A stretch of 64,000 nucleotides of DNA from the NCBI RefSeq assembly GCF_963676685.1, contig NC_092350.1, forward strand, positions 66,891,674 to 66,955,673, in the 5' to 3' direction. A program made the translations under genes and the position numbers. The notes under the pieces were generated by a model. That model ran no database searches, was not told the origin of the DNA, and worked only from the letters and a program-made list of their open reading frames with translations. This DNA comes from Mytilus edulis. Taxonomy: Eukaryota; Mollusca; Bivalvia; Mytilida; Mytilidae. Below are positions 44,886 through 57,356 of the stretch, one piece after another (position 1 is the stretch's first letter; the number at the start of each line of letters is the position of its first letter).

Positions 44886-46189
44886 TGGAAACGTATATCT
44901 ATATTGTGCATATTTCATGGTTAATTCAATATTACAAATATATTTGATGCGCTTTTCAGATTGTTGCACTGAACGTTTAACAGGTTTTAAAAAAGCTTGC
45001 AGTGAAATAAAAATGAATGGTTTCAGTCAATCCGTGTAAAATATACAAATGTAAAATACTCTATGGACACATGATGACTTTATTTATTGTTTGAAAATGT
45101 GATGGTTAGCAATATCATACCCGAGTTCTATTTTAACATATCACCTCATTCAACCTTCTCCATTCGTGTATTCCATTTTCATGTCTTGTTTCACTATGAA
45201 TCTGTCTGAATTTCGACATTTTTCTTATTGATCAAATGTTTGATACACTCACAGATTTAGAAACTACGTTTTTCATTTTCAATATACTTCTAAAAATCAC
45301 AAAGCTCAGTATGTTCAATTTCAATAAATTATAGACTTTACGGAAGAAATTTTCAAATGTTCAAGGACCAACCTAATATCCACGTGTTGCTCTTTGGTAA
45401 CTTGTGTTTTTCTCGATTAAATCTATTCAACATGCAAACGAAGAAGTTGGTGTCATTCTATTCTACGTCATAAAAATTGCAGTTCGCGAGTTGAAAAAGT
45501 TATTTCAGTTTATAAATATGTGTTTTGATTTTCCTTCAATCATGTCCAAAGTATACACTGTAATCTAATTATGATATTTACATTTAACAACTTCATTGAA
45601 AAACAATTACGCATTAAGGGTTATTTACTGGGATTTCATGGAGTATCATGTTACAAAGGTATGGATAACAATATGAATGCATTAATTCTACAACATAAGT
45701 TGATAAGTAGTTTTTTTGTTGAATATAATGCAAAGTAGTTCCAGAACTTTAAGTTTCAATTCCTATTTTCTTTTTGAATGCTAAAATTGAAAAAAATAAA
45801 TAATATGTTTAAATCAGCAAGAATAATATTGGATTGCTTTTTATTACAACCTGTCATTATATACATCGATTTGCCATTACTCTTTGATCTTAATTATCAA
45901 TATGACAAGGAACTTTAAAAATTAATTGCACGGAATGTAATATTTCACAAAAGATTGATTTAAGTTTAAACAAGAGAGTTTTATAAACGTCAACGCAACT
46001 GGACTTCAATAACTGCAACTGTCTTTCCCCCATTAATTTGAAGGTAAACTGGTCGCAAAGAGAGTGTGCAAAGTGCAGTGTCTTTTTATACCGACCCAAT
46101 AATTATATAAGTGGTTGCTAATGAGGGCTTTTACCATGTTTACATCGAAACGTGTATAAATAACAGCTTGAAATTATTGAAAAAATTTA
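44886..46189. other. AT-rich non-coding stretch
   Basis: Nothing recognised on either strand apart from AT-rich low complexity. Confidence 0.4.
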
Positions 46190-46535
46190 GATAGCGAAAA
46201 AGTTGACCCTTATGGAATATATGTTACAGAAGACGACGATTATATTATAATTGTCGCTACCACAATCCTGTCCTCTTCTTTTCGAATGCGACATAGCGAA
46301 TTAGACTTATCACTAGATGTCTACTTAAATGAGCAACACAATGGTTGCCACATATGGTTCTACTAACCATGTGTAATACATTTAAATCATTCGCAGATTT
46401 TAGTTTTTATTGTTGTGTTTGGGTACGAATACTGTTTTGCGTCGTTTGTTTTCATTTTTACCACGGCATTGTAAGTTGGTAATCAACAAGTGCGTTTTAA
46501 TATCCCTTTTTTATTTTTCGTCTCTCTTTTAAAGT
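46190..46535 (+). pseudogene. old, heavily decayed RT family B tail
   Basis: GTTGACCCTTATGGAATA, CGAATGCGACATAGCGAATT, GAGCAACACAATGGTTGCC and TATTTTTCGTCTCTCTTTTA correspond in order to landmarks at 57896-58262. Mismatches and indels are many, so this is the oldest of the four family B copies. Confidence 0.6.
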
Positions 46536-46989
46536 ATCAATCTTTGAATAATATGTTAATAAAGATACGGAATTTACCAGGGGAATAATCAAAATGATAA
46601 AAAAAAATGTCGTCGTATAGAGGTAGGTTAGTTAATGATTTGATATATTGTACGAATGTTATAAGTTTATGCATTGTTGAAGCCTATGATTTTGAATTCT
46701 CAAAAAGCAAGTACCATTTTTGTCGAAACACTTTTCAAATAATATGTTTAGCATAGGTAATCAGTTACGGTTATTGTTTATCTAAATCAAACATGATGTC
46801 ACACAAAAGAAGAAAAAGTTACTTAAATCATTCATGTGTATTTCGGGAAATAAGTACAGATAAATTAAGTAGCACTATGGGCCTTACTGACAGGTGATAA
46901 CATAAACTGTTATAACGATTCAACTGAAATATCCATACAAAATAAAGGGAAAATATTGAAAAGACAAAGATCAAGCGTCATAGATGAAC

Positions 46990-47160
46990 AGATGATTACC
47001 ATCAATAGTAAATCAACTCATCATCGATACAACGCTCACAAGTATGTACGTCATGCGAGAGTTTCGATTACAATAGATTTACCAGTGACGCTTGAATAAT
47101 AACAACTCAAAAGACCAAATAAAGTTCGAAGATGGCATATATATCAATAATGGTCCCAAA
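46990..47160 (-). repeat. short interspersed repeat, GTCACTGATGAGTC family, inverted copy
   Basis: On the minus strand it reads CATCTTCGAACTTTATTTGG, CAAGCGTCACTGGTAAATCT and, at the far end, a GATGATGAGTTGATT sequence. It is moderately decayed. Confidence 0.5.
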
Positions 47161-47210
47161 CTTGAAATATCCTCTGAACTAATGCACTTATTTGCGACAG
47201 GCACATAGAT

Positions 47211-47232
47211 AAGTAAGTAAGTAAGTAAGTAA
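47211..47232. repeat. (AAGT)n tetranucleotide tract at the 3' end of the minus-strand retrotransposon
   Basis: About five AAGT units. On the minus strand this reads TTACTTACTTAC and follows directly after the retrotransposon 3' UTR, so it is best seen as the element's microsatellite tail rather than an independent repeat. Confidence 0.7.
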
Positions 47233-48401
47233 AATATTTATTATAGTGACATGTGTAAATATGTACAAATTATAAACATACAATATATGAAAAATATTTA
47301 TACACCCGGCCCAATGGACCTATAAGTCACCTCAGATGAACTTAAATAATTATAAAACAATTATATCACATTTTGAATATAACAAATTATTCATGAAATT
47401 ATCTTTTAGTTAACGAGTGTTAATTTTTTAAAATTATAAACATATGAGCTATTTATAAACAGAATTGCGTCTTTTGGTATATGCCTGTACAATGTATTTA
47501 GCTAGTTTTTCGAGTAAGACTGATAATTAAAAAAACAGCTTTTCTTAATTGTCCATAGATATAAAGGAAGTAGTTAATAAAAGTTCACACAAAACATGTT
47601 CTCGTATATCAGAATAGAATTTACAGTCTAGTAAAAAATGATTTTCAGTTTCGGTCACGTCTGCAGTGCAAAATTGCAAAGTCTTTCTTCTGGTCTTTTT
47701 CCTATATATCGTCCTGTTTATATTCTCAGAGGTAATATTTCACATCTGAATTGTGCTAAATGCGAGCGTTCGACTTTAGTTAAATTTAGTTTTACATTCT
47801 GTTCTTGAATAAATGTAGATTTGAAAGTTATATAAGTTCGAAGTTTTGGTACTTGTTGTATATCATCATTCCACATGTTTCAATAAAGGCACTGAATGTT
47901 CATTTCTACAGTTTTCAAATCAAGAGCAGTTTTTGCATCAAAATAATGTTCTAAATTAAGTTTACAGAGAATGTCTTTCAAATCGCTACACCAATTGTCG
48001 GTACAACGATTATAGTCGTCTGCATTAAAGGCAACCTTCGTTATGCGATCATCTTCAAATTTGAGGAGTCTGTTCCAATACCTGACCATGTTTATCTATC
48101 TTCGAAACTATCTTGGGATCCATCCAACATCTCCATGTAGGGCGAGAGTAAGCGCAAAACGGTGAACACCAAGAAAATATCGTATTGTACGGTTTTGAAT
48201 ATTGTCTATTGTTTGAAATTTTCTGTATCCCCAAACACTTGAGGCATAATCTAAGATAGGAACTACACACGAGTAATACAGTTTTTCGTAGGCATTAAAT
48301 CCGTATTCTTTATTGTAATGAATTTTGGATATGATTGATCCTAGTGCTGTCCCACCGCCTTTCGAGAAATTTTCCGCATTGGTTATGAAACTTCCGTTTT
48401 A
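47211..48401 (-). pseudogene. minus-strand non-LTR retrotransposon, 3' part
   Basis: C-terminal end of ORF2 plus 3' UTR, separated from the rest by the insertion at 48402-52229. Minus strand from 48395 reads NGSFITNAENFSKGGGTALG, then IISKIHYNKEYGFNAYEKLY, YYSCVVPILDYASSVWGYRK and NIQNRTIRYFLGVHRFAL. After a frame change come VGWMDPKIV and MVRYWNRLLKFEDDRITKV (48089 down), ending at TAG/TAA near 47880. The block order (thumb, ILDYASSVWG, then MVRYWNRL) is typical of the non-LTR ORF2 C-terminus. It ends in a short tetranucleotide tract. Confidence 0.8.
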
Positions 48402-48968
48402 GTCCGGCCGATCGGTGAAAAAATTGCTCCAATAATGAGGAAAGCACCAAATTTTGCAGGATGGTACATTTTAATGTACTGAGCAATATTAGCTATGAAC
48501 CCATCCTCAAAATTCAATATGAGGGCTAATTTCAAGATGGCCGCCATACATTCTAAAATATTTTCCAGTATTGCACAAACCACAGTGGATTTGATGCGGG
48601 AAGCACAAAACTCAACATATTTGAATGATTTGGTGTACTTAGCAAGATTTTTTTTTATTTGATCTATCTTTGAATTTCAAAATTACGGCTATTTCTAAAA
48701 TGGCCGCCTTGAAATGCAAATATTTATTATTGAGAATTGACTTGAATTTGAATATTTCATTAAAGTATGGTGTCATTTAGTCTCTGTTCCAGTTCTGTCC
48801 TTTTCCATGGCTTGTCATTTCATATACAAAGTAGTAGCTTTCATAAAAAAAAGGTGCAGAAGTAGCTTTTATTAAAAAGTTGCAATATGTTTTGTCTTAG
48901 GTCACATATAAAAGCTGTGATTTGAGATTTATCTGCCGTAAGATTTTATTCATTGTCTATCTTATTTC

Positions 48969-50697
48969 TTGGTTTGCAATATATTGCAATTTGAGATATT
49001 ATGCTTTGATTTGATAATTGTATTACCACAAATCAGTGAAATGGCAGGAATTGAGGACAAGAAGGACAAGAATATTGAAATGGCAGAAACTGAATCACTT
49101 GGGGATATGGTGAAACCCAAAACTGAAGACACTTTAACAGAGGAGAACTCAGAAATGACTATTACAAGAAGTACCAAGAATTTTAGCGGATAGGAAATAT
49201 AATGCTCAAAGAACAGCTGAGTTTGACCGCAATATAAAACAGAGCGACGCACGAATTGATAAAAATATGTTTTGGTCTCATAGCGGTGCAAGCTGAAAAA
49301 GGCAATGAATGTCAATAACGAATAGATGGGAGCTATATATCAGCAACTTCAGCTGTCTGATCCTAGGATAGACAACAAGGCTAGTGGTAAGCGCTTGGTT
49401 GAATTGACAGTCAGACTATGAGAAATTCAATGATGTGATAAGACGGTTGGACGACCTGACAGCAACTGAGGAAGGAGACACAGTTCAATTTAAAAGTGCA
49501 TTTGAACAACTGGGTCCTTTCCAAAAATGACATCTGTTGTAAGTGAATTCGTGGAGAAGCGAAATAAAGAATTAAATATTCCTGCAATGGACACATCATC
49601 TAAGCAAAAATTTGACCTTAGCCAGTACAACACCAAAAGTACATAACAAACTCTCTGCTTTGGGACTTTCCCCAATTAGTTGACATGAACCATCAAGCGC
49701 ATCAACTCTGTTGAATGCAAATTTGGTGTCTTCACCTAAAGTCGGAAGTACTATGTAAGGACCCTTTGTCAAGTTTCTTCAATGCTGACTGCAGCGCTTC
49801 TACCAGTATCATCCCTGTCGAGTCAGTAGCAAATCCTCATCCTCATACATTTGTTACTCCAATTATGATAAGATCATCAGCTCCTGGAACTCTGACAAGC
49901 TTGCCACAACAGCAAGTTGACTCCACTGACCGATCTAGGAAAGGGCCAAAAAAAGAAAAGAAAAAGAGAGTGGCATCAGCTCTTCTTCAGATTCCTCTGT
50001 GGAGAGGGAATATACACGATGGGAAGTAAATTCTGGTGCAAGGAACATTAGCCGAAGCCCACAGCTCCCATAAATCCAAGTATTCAATGGAAGGGGATCA
50101 ATGACTTGGGAGGCGTTCATTTACCAATTTGAACGGCCTGCCAGTAGACGTCAATGGGAAAACTGGGCACAGGTGTGTAGTCTCTTTGATTGCCTGGCTG
50201 GTGTTGCCTAGGAGTACTCTCCCAAAGTAAACACAAATAATGATTTGAAGGCCTTAAGAAAAGAATTGAAGCAACGCTTCAGGAAGAAAGACATGCAGAC
50301 CAGATTGGAACCGAATCATTCCTCCGAGAATGTAATGATAAAAATTATGTAAGGCATTTGACAGAGAGGAACCCTGACACGATCAACAAGGCCTTTAAAC
50401 AATTGAAAACCTCAATATCCAACAAGATGGCGATATATAGTCCAAACAGTGTCCATCAGCATTCGGCAAGTCTTCTTTGCTGATTGCACAGTATTACCGA
50501 CCGATAAAGTGGATATGAGCAGTCCTTTGGAAAATGAGGTGCGTAACCTCACTCAAATTGTCACAAGACTAGCTGGTGTCATGCTTTCAACTAATCAGCG
50601 TAACCGTGGATTGGCCGATCAATATAACCTGGGATCTTCTGATCAATGTAATCGTGGAAGATTACCAGACCAATGGAACATGTGGAAGATCAGCTGA
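48969..50697 (+). pseudogene. Ty3-like gag remnant
   Basis: A run of open pieces in changing frames. MAGIEDKKDKNIEMAETES begins at 49041, inside an open frame from 48969. FNDVIRRLDDLTATEEGDTV lies near 49425, and a Pro/Ser/Lys-rich linker at 49715-50029. MTWEAFIYQFERPASRRQWE at about 50101 is the capsid-like core; it is followed by NDLKALRKELKQRFRKKDMQ. The final piece, 50515-50697, has EVRNLTQIVTRLAGVML. This order resembles gag of metazoan Ty3/Gypsy-type retrotransposons. At least six stops or frame changes make it non-functional. No zinc knuckle was identified. Confidence 0.6.
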
Positions 50698-50949
50698 TAA
50701 ATATAAACGTGGAAGACCTCCATAGCAATATAATTGCGGTATATCGCCAGATAGAAATATATTCAAGTGTAATGCCTATCGACCAGCAACATCCCCACTA
50801 AGCCAGAGATGATAAATTCACTAATTACAACGGTCAGCATCTTCACGGACAAACTCCAGAAGTCTAAGTTATTTAAGGCAACGGTCACCTTCAACAGGAT
50901 ACAGAGCAAATCAAGGCACAAACCCAACAACTAAGTCTTTTAACAACAA

Positions 50950-51760
50950 TGATTCGGACCACTAGGCTGACGCTCGACTCCCAAGTATATTTGCCCTGAA
51001 ACATAACCTCATGACAAAACCGGACAGAGGCCAACGTCCTCGTCCGATATTGTCATCAAGACTAACCATTAGCAAAAGCCTAACAGTACGAGGTATTATA
51101 TCTGACCAGAATGTGGACACTGTTGCAACGATAACATTAGTGGATGAGAAATCATTTCCAGTAGATATTGAAGATTCGGAAACCGTAACGATACGTGGTT
51201 TGGGTAAACAGCTAAATACTGGGAAGATTATAAAGAACACCTCTCTCGACATTGATAGAGTTAACATACAATGGGATATATGCAAAGCGCCCTAAATAGA
51301 CAATGTTATACTTGGGCTAGATATTTTGGACACACTGGGTGCAGTTATAAATCCGAGTACTCCCACACTTACCATGAACAACAAAGTAATGAATGCGGCA
51401 TCTGTTTACAGTAGAGGTGATATTTCAACTTAGCAAGTTTGCATTAAACAAACAATCACAGTGCCACCAAACTCTGGAATGACTATTACCATTAACACTA
51501 AAAGAAGTGTTGACCAGGAGTTCATTTAAAAACCATGCCCGCTAACTAGTTGGAAAAGGAAAGGCTTGTCCCTTAACAATTTCAAACGATGGCAATCGTC
51601 ACATCCGCCTGAAGAAAGCTCATAGAATAATTTGACGATATTGTGGGTACGACAGATGAAAACCTGTGACGTAAGACTTGACATTGATGAGACACTAGAC
51701 AAGGTGCCCTCGGCACTGCCTCAAAGTTCAGATAGTTAACTAATATGCAACCACATTTAA
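50950..51760 (+). pseudogene. retropepsin-like protease remnant after gag
   Basis: The open piece 51011-51292 reads TVRGIISDQN, then VDTVATITLVDEKSF, where DTV stands at the place of the usual DTG/DSG active-site triplet. It continues SETVTIRGLGKQLNTGK and VNIQWDICKAP to a TAA. Read through, IDNVILGLDILDTLGAVINP follows, and the ILGLD block is the usual C-terminal retropepsin signature. The coding traces fade by 51740, and no RT, RNase H or integrase follows before the right end of the surrounding element. The altered triplet and stops mean it is inactive. Confidence 0.55.
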
Positions 51761-52229
51761 CCGACCTATATCAATGATCAATCGACTCACTTCAATTTAT
51801 TTCATTCCAACCATTAAAACTGAAAGCGATTACAGAACAATTACGATAATATCTTACATTTTGATTAACGTTTTGATTTTCACTATTTGTTTTTGTATAT
51901 CCAGTCATATTTGCAAATATATGCTTTCTAGAAATAACCAAACTATGTTATTTATATTTAAAAATAAATTGATAACAAATTCCAGAACATGAAGACCATT
52001 TTTGAGGATCATTACTTTAATTTCCGAAATTATTTAAAATACCTTGCGGATAATCTTGATATTTATAACGTTTTTTCCGACATCTTGAAAATGGCAGCCA
52101 TATTTTATTTTTTTGAGTGGCTCCATAGCTAAAATCAAAGTGTATACTAGCAAGAACTACTGTGCAAAGTTTCATGCTTTCCTCATCAAGTGAGCAATTC
52201 TGCTATATATCTGCACCAATCGGCCGGAC

Positions 52230-53480
52230 TATGACCGAATGTAATCCCTAAATGTTTGTAATTTTCAACCTTCTCCAATTTGTTTTTTCCAACTGTAAAT
52301 TCAAAAATAGTTTCTTTGGTTTTTGCTTTTCTGAAATGCATACATTTAGATTTATCTGTATTTATCAATGTTTACACTATTGATGAAGTTTATTCAACAT
52401 ACACTGAAGATCTTCAGCCGACTTTGCAACTAACGCTATATCATCCGCATACAATAATAGTGATAACTTTGTTTCAAGTTAGTCTACTCCAAGATTAAGG
52501 TCATTAATTTCTTTGACAAGATCGTTTATAAATATAGAAAATAGTGTCGGCGATAAATTACCCCCCTGTTTCACACCAGTTTTACAGCAAAACCACGATG
52601 TTAGTTTACCGTTTATACGAACAAATGACTCAGAACTTTGATATATACTTTTAACAGAATTGTACAACTTCCCATCAACATTATTCAGCAAAAGTTTGTA
52701 TAACATCATATCTCTGTCAATAAAATCAAAACATTTTTTCAGATCGATGAATGCAACAAATACTGATTTATTATTTCTAATGACACTATTCAAAGTAAAT
52801 ATATGGTCTTCACATGATCTATTTTTTCTAAACCCATTTTGTTCGTCGGCAAGAATATAATTATTTTCAAGATGTTCGACGAGGCGTTGGTTAATAAAAG
52901 AACTATACAATTTGCTAGTGCACGACAAAAGACTTATACCTCTGTAGCTCATTGGTACTCGGAGATCTGATGACGGGTCCTTCAAGATTGGACATATGAT
53001 GGCTTTTCTCCAGATAGTTGGAATTATACTGGTGTCAAATATTAGTTGGAAGAGTTGTTGTAATGTTTGAATGACTATCGGGTACTTTAAAACGCCGTAC
53101 GGAATTTGGTCGGGTCCACTTGCTGATTTTGATTTTCCATGCATCACTATATTAGTTATTTCATCAATCGTAATATTAGGGTTTAAATCCTCATTCGGCA
53201 TAAATAACGGATCTTCCATTTCAGATTCCAATAACTGTTTATGAACTTTTGACTGATTATAATGGTCATTTTCAAATTCGGTGCTGTTTTTTCCGTTGTA
53301 TAGATTTTCAAAATCGATACGCCATTTGTGAAGCACGTCCTGCTCGTTCGTTAAGATTTCACCAGATTCATCAACGACTTCCATCGGAATATCCTTCACC
53401 TTTCTAGGACAAAGCTTTCTGATCTTTTCCCAGAACTCATTAGGGTTTATTGTAACCATTGTTTCAATATATACTGCCAT
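52230..53480 (-). pseudogene. minus-strand non-LTR retrotransposon, reverse transcriptase
   Basis: Long open frame 53480-52479 with RT motifs: WRKAIICPILKDPSSDLRVP, YRGISLLSCTSKLYSSFINQ, DEQNGFRKNRSCEDHIFTL, FVAFIDLKKCFDFIDRDML-type motif A, GVKQGGNLSPTLFSIFINDL (motif B), then GVD and a TAA at 52479. Past this single stop the same frame continues LETKLSLLLYADDIALVA, with YADD at 52440-52451. A frameshift near 52370 leads to NTDKSKCMHFRK and YKHLGITFG, where the 3.8 kb insertion sits. It resembles the jockey/CR1/I group; the clade was not assigned. It is the best preserved RT in the window. Confidence 0.85.
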
Positions 53481-54762
53481 AGCTTTCTTGTATGTGCGTT
53501 CCGTTCGTCTGAGCTTTTTATAAAAAAAAAATATCTCGCTTGACTGTACTCGCGTCTGAGAGCTGATTTAACATTTCGATTTCCGTCACATTGTATAAAA
53601 TCATTTTCTTTGTGTCGCATGTCATTCCATAAATTCGTTAGGTTATTATTCCAATACAGTTTCCTGTTTTTAAGTCTTTTATTGGCTCTATCATATCCAG
53701 TTTTCGGTATTTTTTCGTTCATTTCGGTTAAAATTTCAGTGCACAAATTGTCATAAATTTTGTTTACATTATCTTGGGTTTCCCTACATCGCTCAATTTT
53801 ATCAATTACCTCAAATAGTGCAGACCTTCTAATATCGCTTGCCATGAAATCTAACGGAATGCGATCAAGCTTGAAACGCGATTGGTTGTTAGTTTGATCT
53901 TTAATCCCATACGAAAGTCCATGATGAGTAACTTTAAATTCACACATAATAACCGAATGATCAGGTAATTTTGATTTATCACCAATTAGTCCTAGCAACC
54001 TATTGTCGTTAACAAATGACTGAATAGTAAACACCTTGAAGTAATTCAAATATTCATAAATATCCTGCGGGACACATATATAATCTACTACGGCTTTCCT
54101 TTTTTTCGATATAGAGGTAAAATTGTCGTTAGGAAATCTTCTGTTAAGTACACAAAATTTTGCTTCATTCAGAAAATCTATTAGTTCGTGTCCGTGCTGA
54201 TTGATACTTTTGTCTAACGGTTGTCTTTTAGGTAGATTATCGATATCATTCAATGTTTCCGAAAGAGATCCAATTCGTGAATTAAAGTCTCCTATCAAAT
54301 ATATTCCATCATTCTCGTTGTTCATGTATATTTGCGATAACAGATGTGCATAGAAACTTTGAGCATCACGGCCTCTACTTGAGGTCTCGGGAGGCAAATA
54401 ACACGCAAATACAATAAATTCAAATTCAGTAGAACGGCCGGTAAATTTTATCCCAAGAATTCCATCAAATGAATTATCAACCACGGAAATATCAAAAAGT
54501 TCAAATAGCCAGTTTTAACCAGAACCCCGACTCCACCAGATGCTTTAGGTGCCTTTCTGTGTATTTTAGATCTATTAAAGCCAAACCATGTATACCCAGG
54601 GACACTAATTTTATCTTCGTTAGTAAGATGTGTTTCACATAGGGACATTATATCACAATTAGTTGCTTTTATAATTTTAATTCTCAATGTACTGTTTTCA
54701 TTAGTCCATCCACAAATATTTAAATGACAGAGTTTAATGGAGTCAATAGGCCGGGTGGGCTG
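53447..54762 (-). pseudogene. minus-strand non-LTR retrotransposon, APE-type endonuclease
   Basis: Two overlapping frames make a near-complete endonuclease. 54687-54448 has NCDIMSLCETHLTNEDKI and ASGGVGVLVKTG. 54484-53447 has ACYLPPETSSRGRDAQSFYA, IYLIGDFNSRIGSL (catalytic GDFN), VVDYICVP and LPDHSVIMCEFK (the catalytic Asp-His pair, usually SDH). One frameshift lies near 54490. The 53480 frame overlaps it by about 30 bp and continues into RT, after a small frameshift near 53520 in an A-rich run. The enzyme nicks target DNA to prime reverse transcription in intact elements. Confidence 0.85.
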
Positions 54763-55879
54763 TTACGCGTGATCGTTTTCATGGGTTTCAGGTTGTAAAG
54801 TTTGTTGAGGATTTCTCGGTTTAATGCGTCCGTTTGTATCAACACGTAGGCTTCTTGCTTGGGCATTAGGTAGATTACGCAACACTGCATGTGCATTCAT
54901 TTCGATCAAGCGTTCTATCCTAGATTTACTGCTTTTTATGAAGACCTTATTGTTTACGGCATTGTCTTTTAGTTTCATTTTGTTTCTCAGAACTTGTACT
55001 TTTTCATGCGTGTTTCGAAAGCTTATTTTCACGATTCCGGATCTGTTGGTTGATCTTGTTGGTAAGCGTACCGCACCAGTTACTTGGACGTTCTGAGTTA
55101 CCTCATCTCCAAGAGCGGAAATTAGGCTCTCAGCTTTTTGTATTAGATTTTCATGCTCTGTAACCGGAATACCACTGGCTGTTATTGTTATTTCATTGTT
55201 ATCTAATGGGTTTAAAGGTTGTACTGTAGTTAATATACCGCTATCATTACTGTTTACTAGGTGAGAGTTGATCTGTTTACCCTGTTCTTCGACATTATCT
55301 ATGCGTTATTGAATTGACTGAATAGTATTGATTATTTGATCGGTACGGTTAGTTTCTCTAGCAAGATCTAGTGATATTTCAGCACGAAGTGTTCTAATTG
55401 TTGTCAACACTAGCAATGAGATAAGTTTTCAATTTGTCAAACTTGGACTCAAACATGCGTTTCATACCCTCTCGATCAATTTTCAAATCTTGAACACCTT
55501 TTATTAATGTATCTATTTTATCGCGAACAGGGGAATCGACGTTTGCTTGTTTTTGTGGATTGCCGCTTGATGCCATTTTTATTTCTTTCGTGTTTGACTG
55601 TGGTGTCTTTTGTGGCTTTGATGGCTTTGGCGTCTTTGGCGGATTTAATTGACCAGCAAACATACTGTTATCAAGTTCATCAAATTTTTCACTCGAGTCG
55701 TATAATATATAGTTAGTTTGATTCAACAATTCACTCACCGATATATTGGCATCGTGATTAAGACTCGTTGGGTCCTCGGGTTTGAAATGTTTTGGTTTAC
55801 AGTGTTGTTGCGAACTACTACCACTGCTGCCCCTGTTCCCTTTCTTTCGTTTCTTCTGTTTCTATTTATCCTTTCTCAT
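54763..55879 (-). pseudogene. minus-strand non-LTR retrotransposon, ORF1
   Basis: Starts at ATG 55879-55877 (MRKDK, then an early TAG, then KQKKRKKGNRGSSGSSSQQ), so the start is interrupted by one nonsense codon. The following open part 55738-55394 has SELLNQTNYILYDSSEKFDE, a Pro/Lys-rich linker (NPPKTPKPSKPQKTPQ), and a coiled-coil-like segment (IDTLIKGVQDLKIDREGM). A frameshift near 55400 leads into a second half, with a stop near 55307. The last piece, 55032-54763, reads KISFRNTHEKVQVLRNKMKL and ends in TAA. The layout of basic N-terminus, coiled coil and RRM-like end fits an ORF1 RNA-binding protein. Confidence 0.75.
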
Positions 55880-55899
55880 TTATGAGTATTTGACACTGT

Positions 55900-57240
55900 T
55901 TTTGTTCACAATAGAAGGTCCATATAATCACATTTTGAAATTTCATGAGAGCGAAAAGTTTACACGTCCATTTTTTTTTATATGATACGTGATTAGATAA
56001 TGAGACGATGTTTAACATGCTTGTGACCTCTAAACATTACTCACAATCTAGTAAAACAACACAAGTAAGAGTGCATGTGGTGGCTCCTGGAATCAAAAGA
56101 AAGCACACAAGGAAAGAAAGGCTTGAACACAAAATACTGATCTTAGATTACCCTTAAAGCATGACCTTGTACAACAATGTACAATACCAAAATAACGTTT
56201 TTGATGTTTCAAAACTATATGTTTTCAATACTTCAAATCGATAATTACAATTTTTTATTCAGGTATATCACATACAGAAGAACCCTTATTGTCAGAAATT
56301 GCAGTTTGGAACAAAACATATTAGAAATATATTTGATATATGGGAAACCAGTCTATGTATAGCATTTTATATTTCAAAAATCTTTTACACACATAAATGG
56401 TTTGCAGAGTGACTGGGTCCTGTCTATTTATAGCCTGATAACTTGGTTTCTTTTTTCCATGGCGTAACAATATCTAAATAAATAAATGTTTGAGTCAGAA
56501 TTCGATTCTTGTTTAAAAAAAGTATTCGTATACGCAGATTAATAATTTGTATCTTAACTGTATTGTTAAATGATCAATATTTTACTGAATTGATAAATGT
56601 TTCCACATTTTTTTATTTTTCATTTCAGATAAATATATCGATTACTCAATGAACGGAATACACGACAGTAATGTAAATAAGATAAGTAGCTGAACTTAAA
56701 TAATGTTTGTTTTAACAGATCCAAGTGAGGTTGACCGAATTTTAAAATACGATATCAAAATTGTAAACACCATTGCATTTTAAAGTCTAATACGTGCTAA
56801 GATAAGCGGAATAAATATTATATAATAACACATAACCTTACACCAATGAATAGTTAAGCATAACGTTTATTTTATGGAACTGTCTGTGTTAAGGGTATTT
56901 ACCAATTCAATATCTTAACATCTAAGATAGAATATGTACATATCATATTACGCATAATGATTAGAAGGACATGGCTTTCGATGTAGAATAATTCAGACAA
57001 GATTATTAGATTCCTCCTTGTATGTATTTCAAGACTATTTCAAGAAAACGGAGGTGAGTTTGTTTCATAGGATTCACCAGAAGACTAAAACATTGATATC
57101 ACTATGATGACAATTATTACGATGATTTGCTTAAGACTTATCTTGACCCTCTAATATTTAAACAAAGTAAGATAGCAATTAACATTGTTTTATTATAGAT
57201 CAGAACAGGTCATTTGAGCCCTGTACACATAAAGTTGGTA
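55900..57240. other. AT-rich non-coding stretch
   Basis: May include the 5' UTR of the minus-strand retrotransposon just above 55879. No exon or other repeat is recognised. Confidence 0.35.
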
Positions 57241-57356
57241 TGAAATGTAAAACGTGTGCTTCTAATTTCAGGGGCTTAAGATTTTGTATTGACTTTATAT
57301 ACGATTATGAAATAAACCGACTGAGTATAGAACCAACATTTATGATGTTTCACTTA

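Larger units (their letters stand above)
48402..52229 (+). mobile_element. 3.8 kb element with 16-bp inverted ends, nested in the minus-strand retrotransposon
   Basis: The ends GTCCGGCCGATCGGTG (48402-48417) and, inverted, GTCCGGCCGATTGGTG (52229-52214) match at 15 of 16 positions. Both ends have ATTGCTC slightly further in, and TA lies on each side (48400-48401, 52230-52231). Outside, the retrotransposon frame continues from HLGITFG to NGSFITNAENFSK. The sub-terminal parts share AAGATGGCCGCCAT-type words. Inside are gag and protease remnants on the plus strand but no transposase, reverse transcriptase or integrase. Confidence 0.7.
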
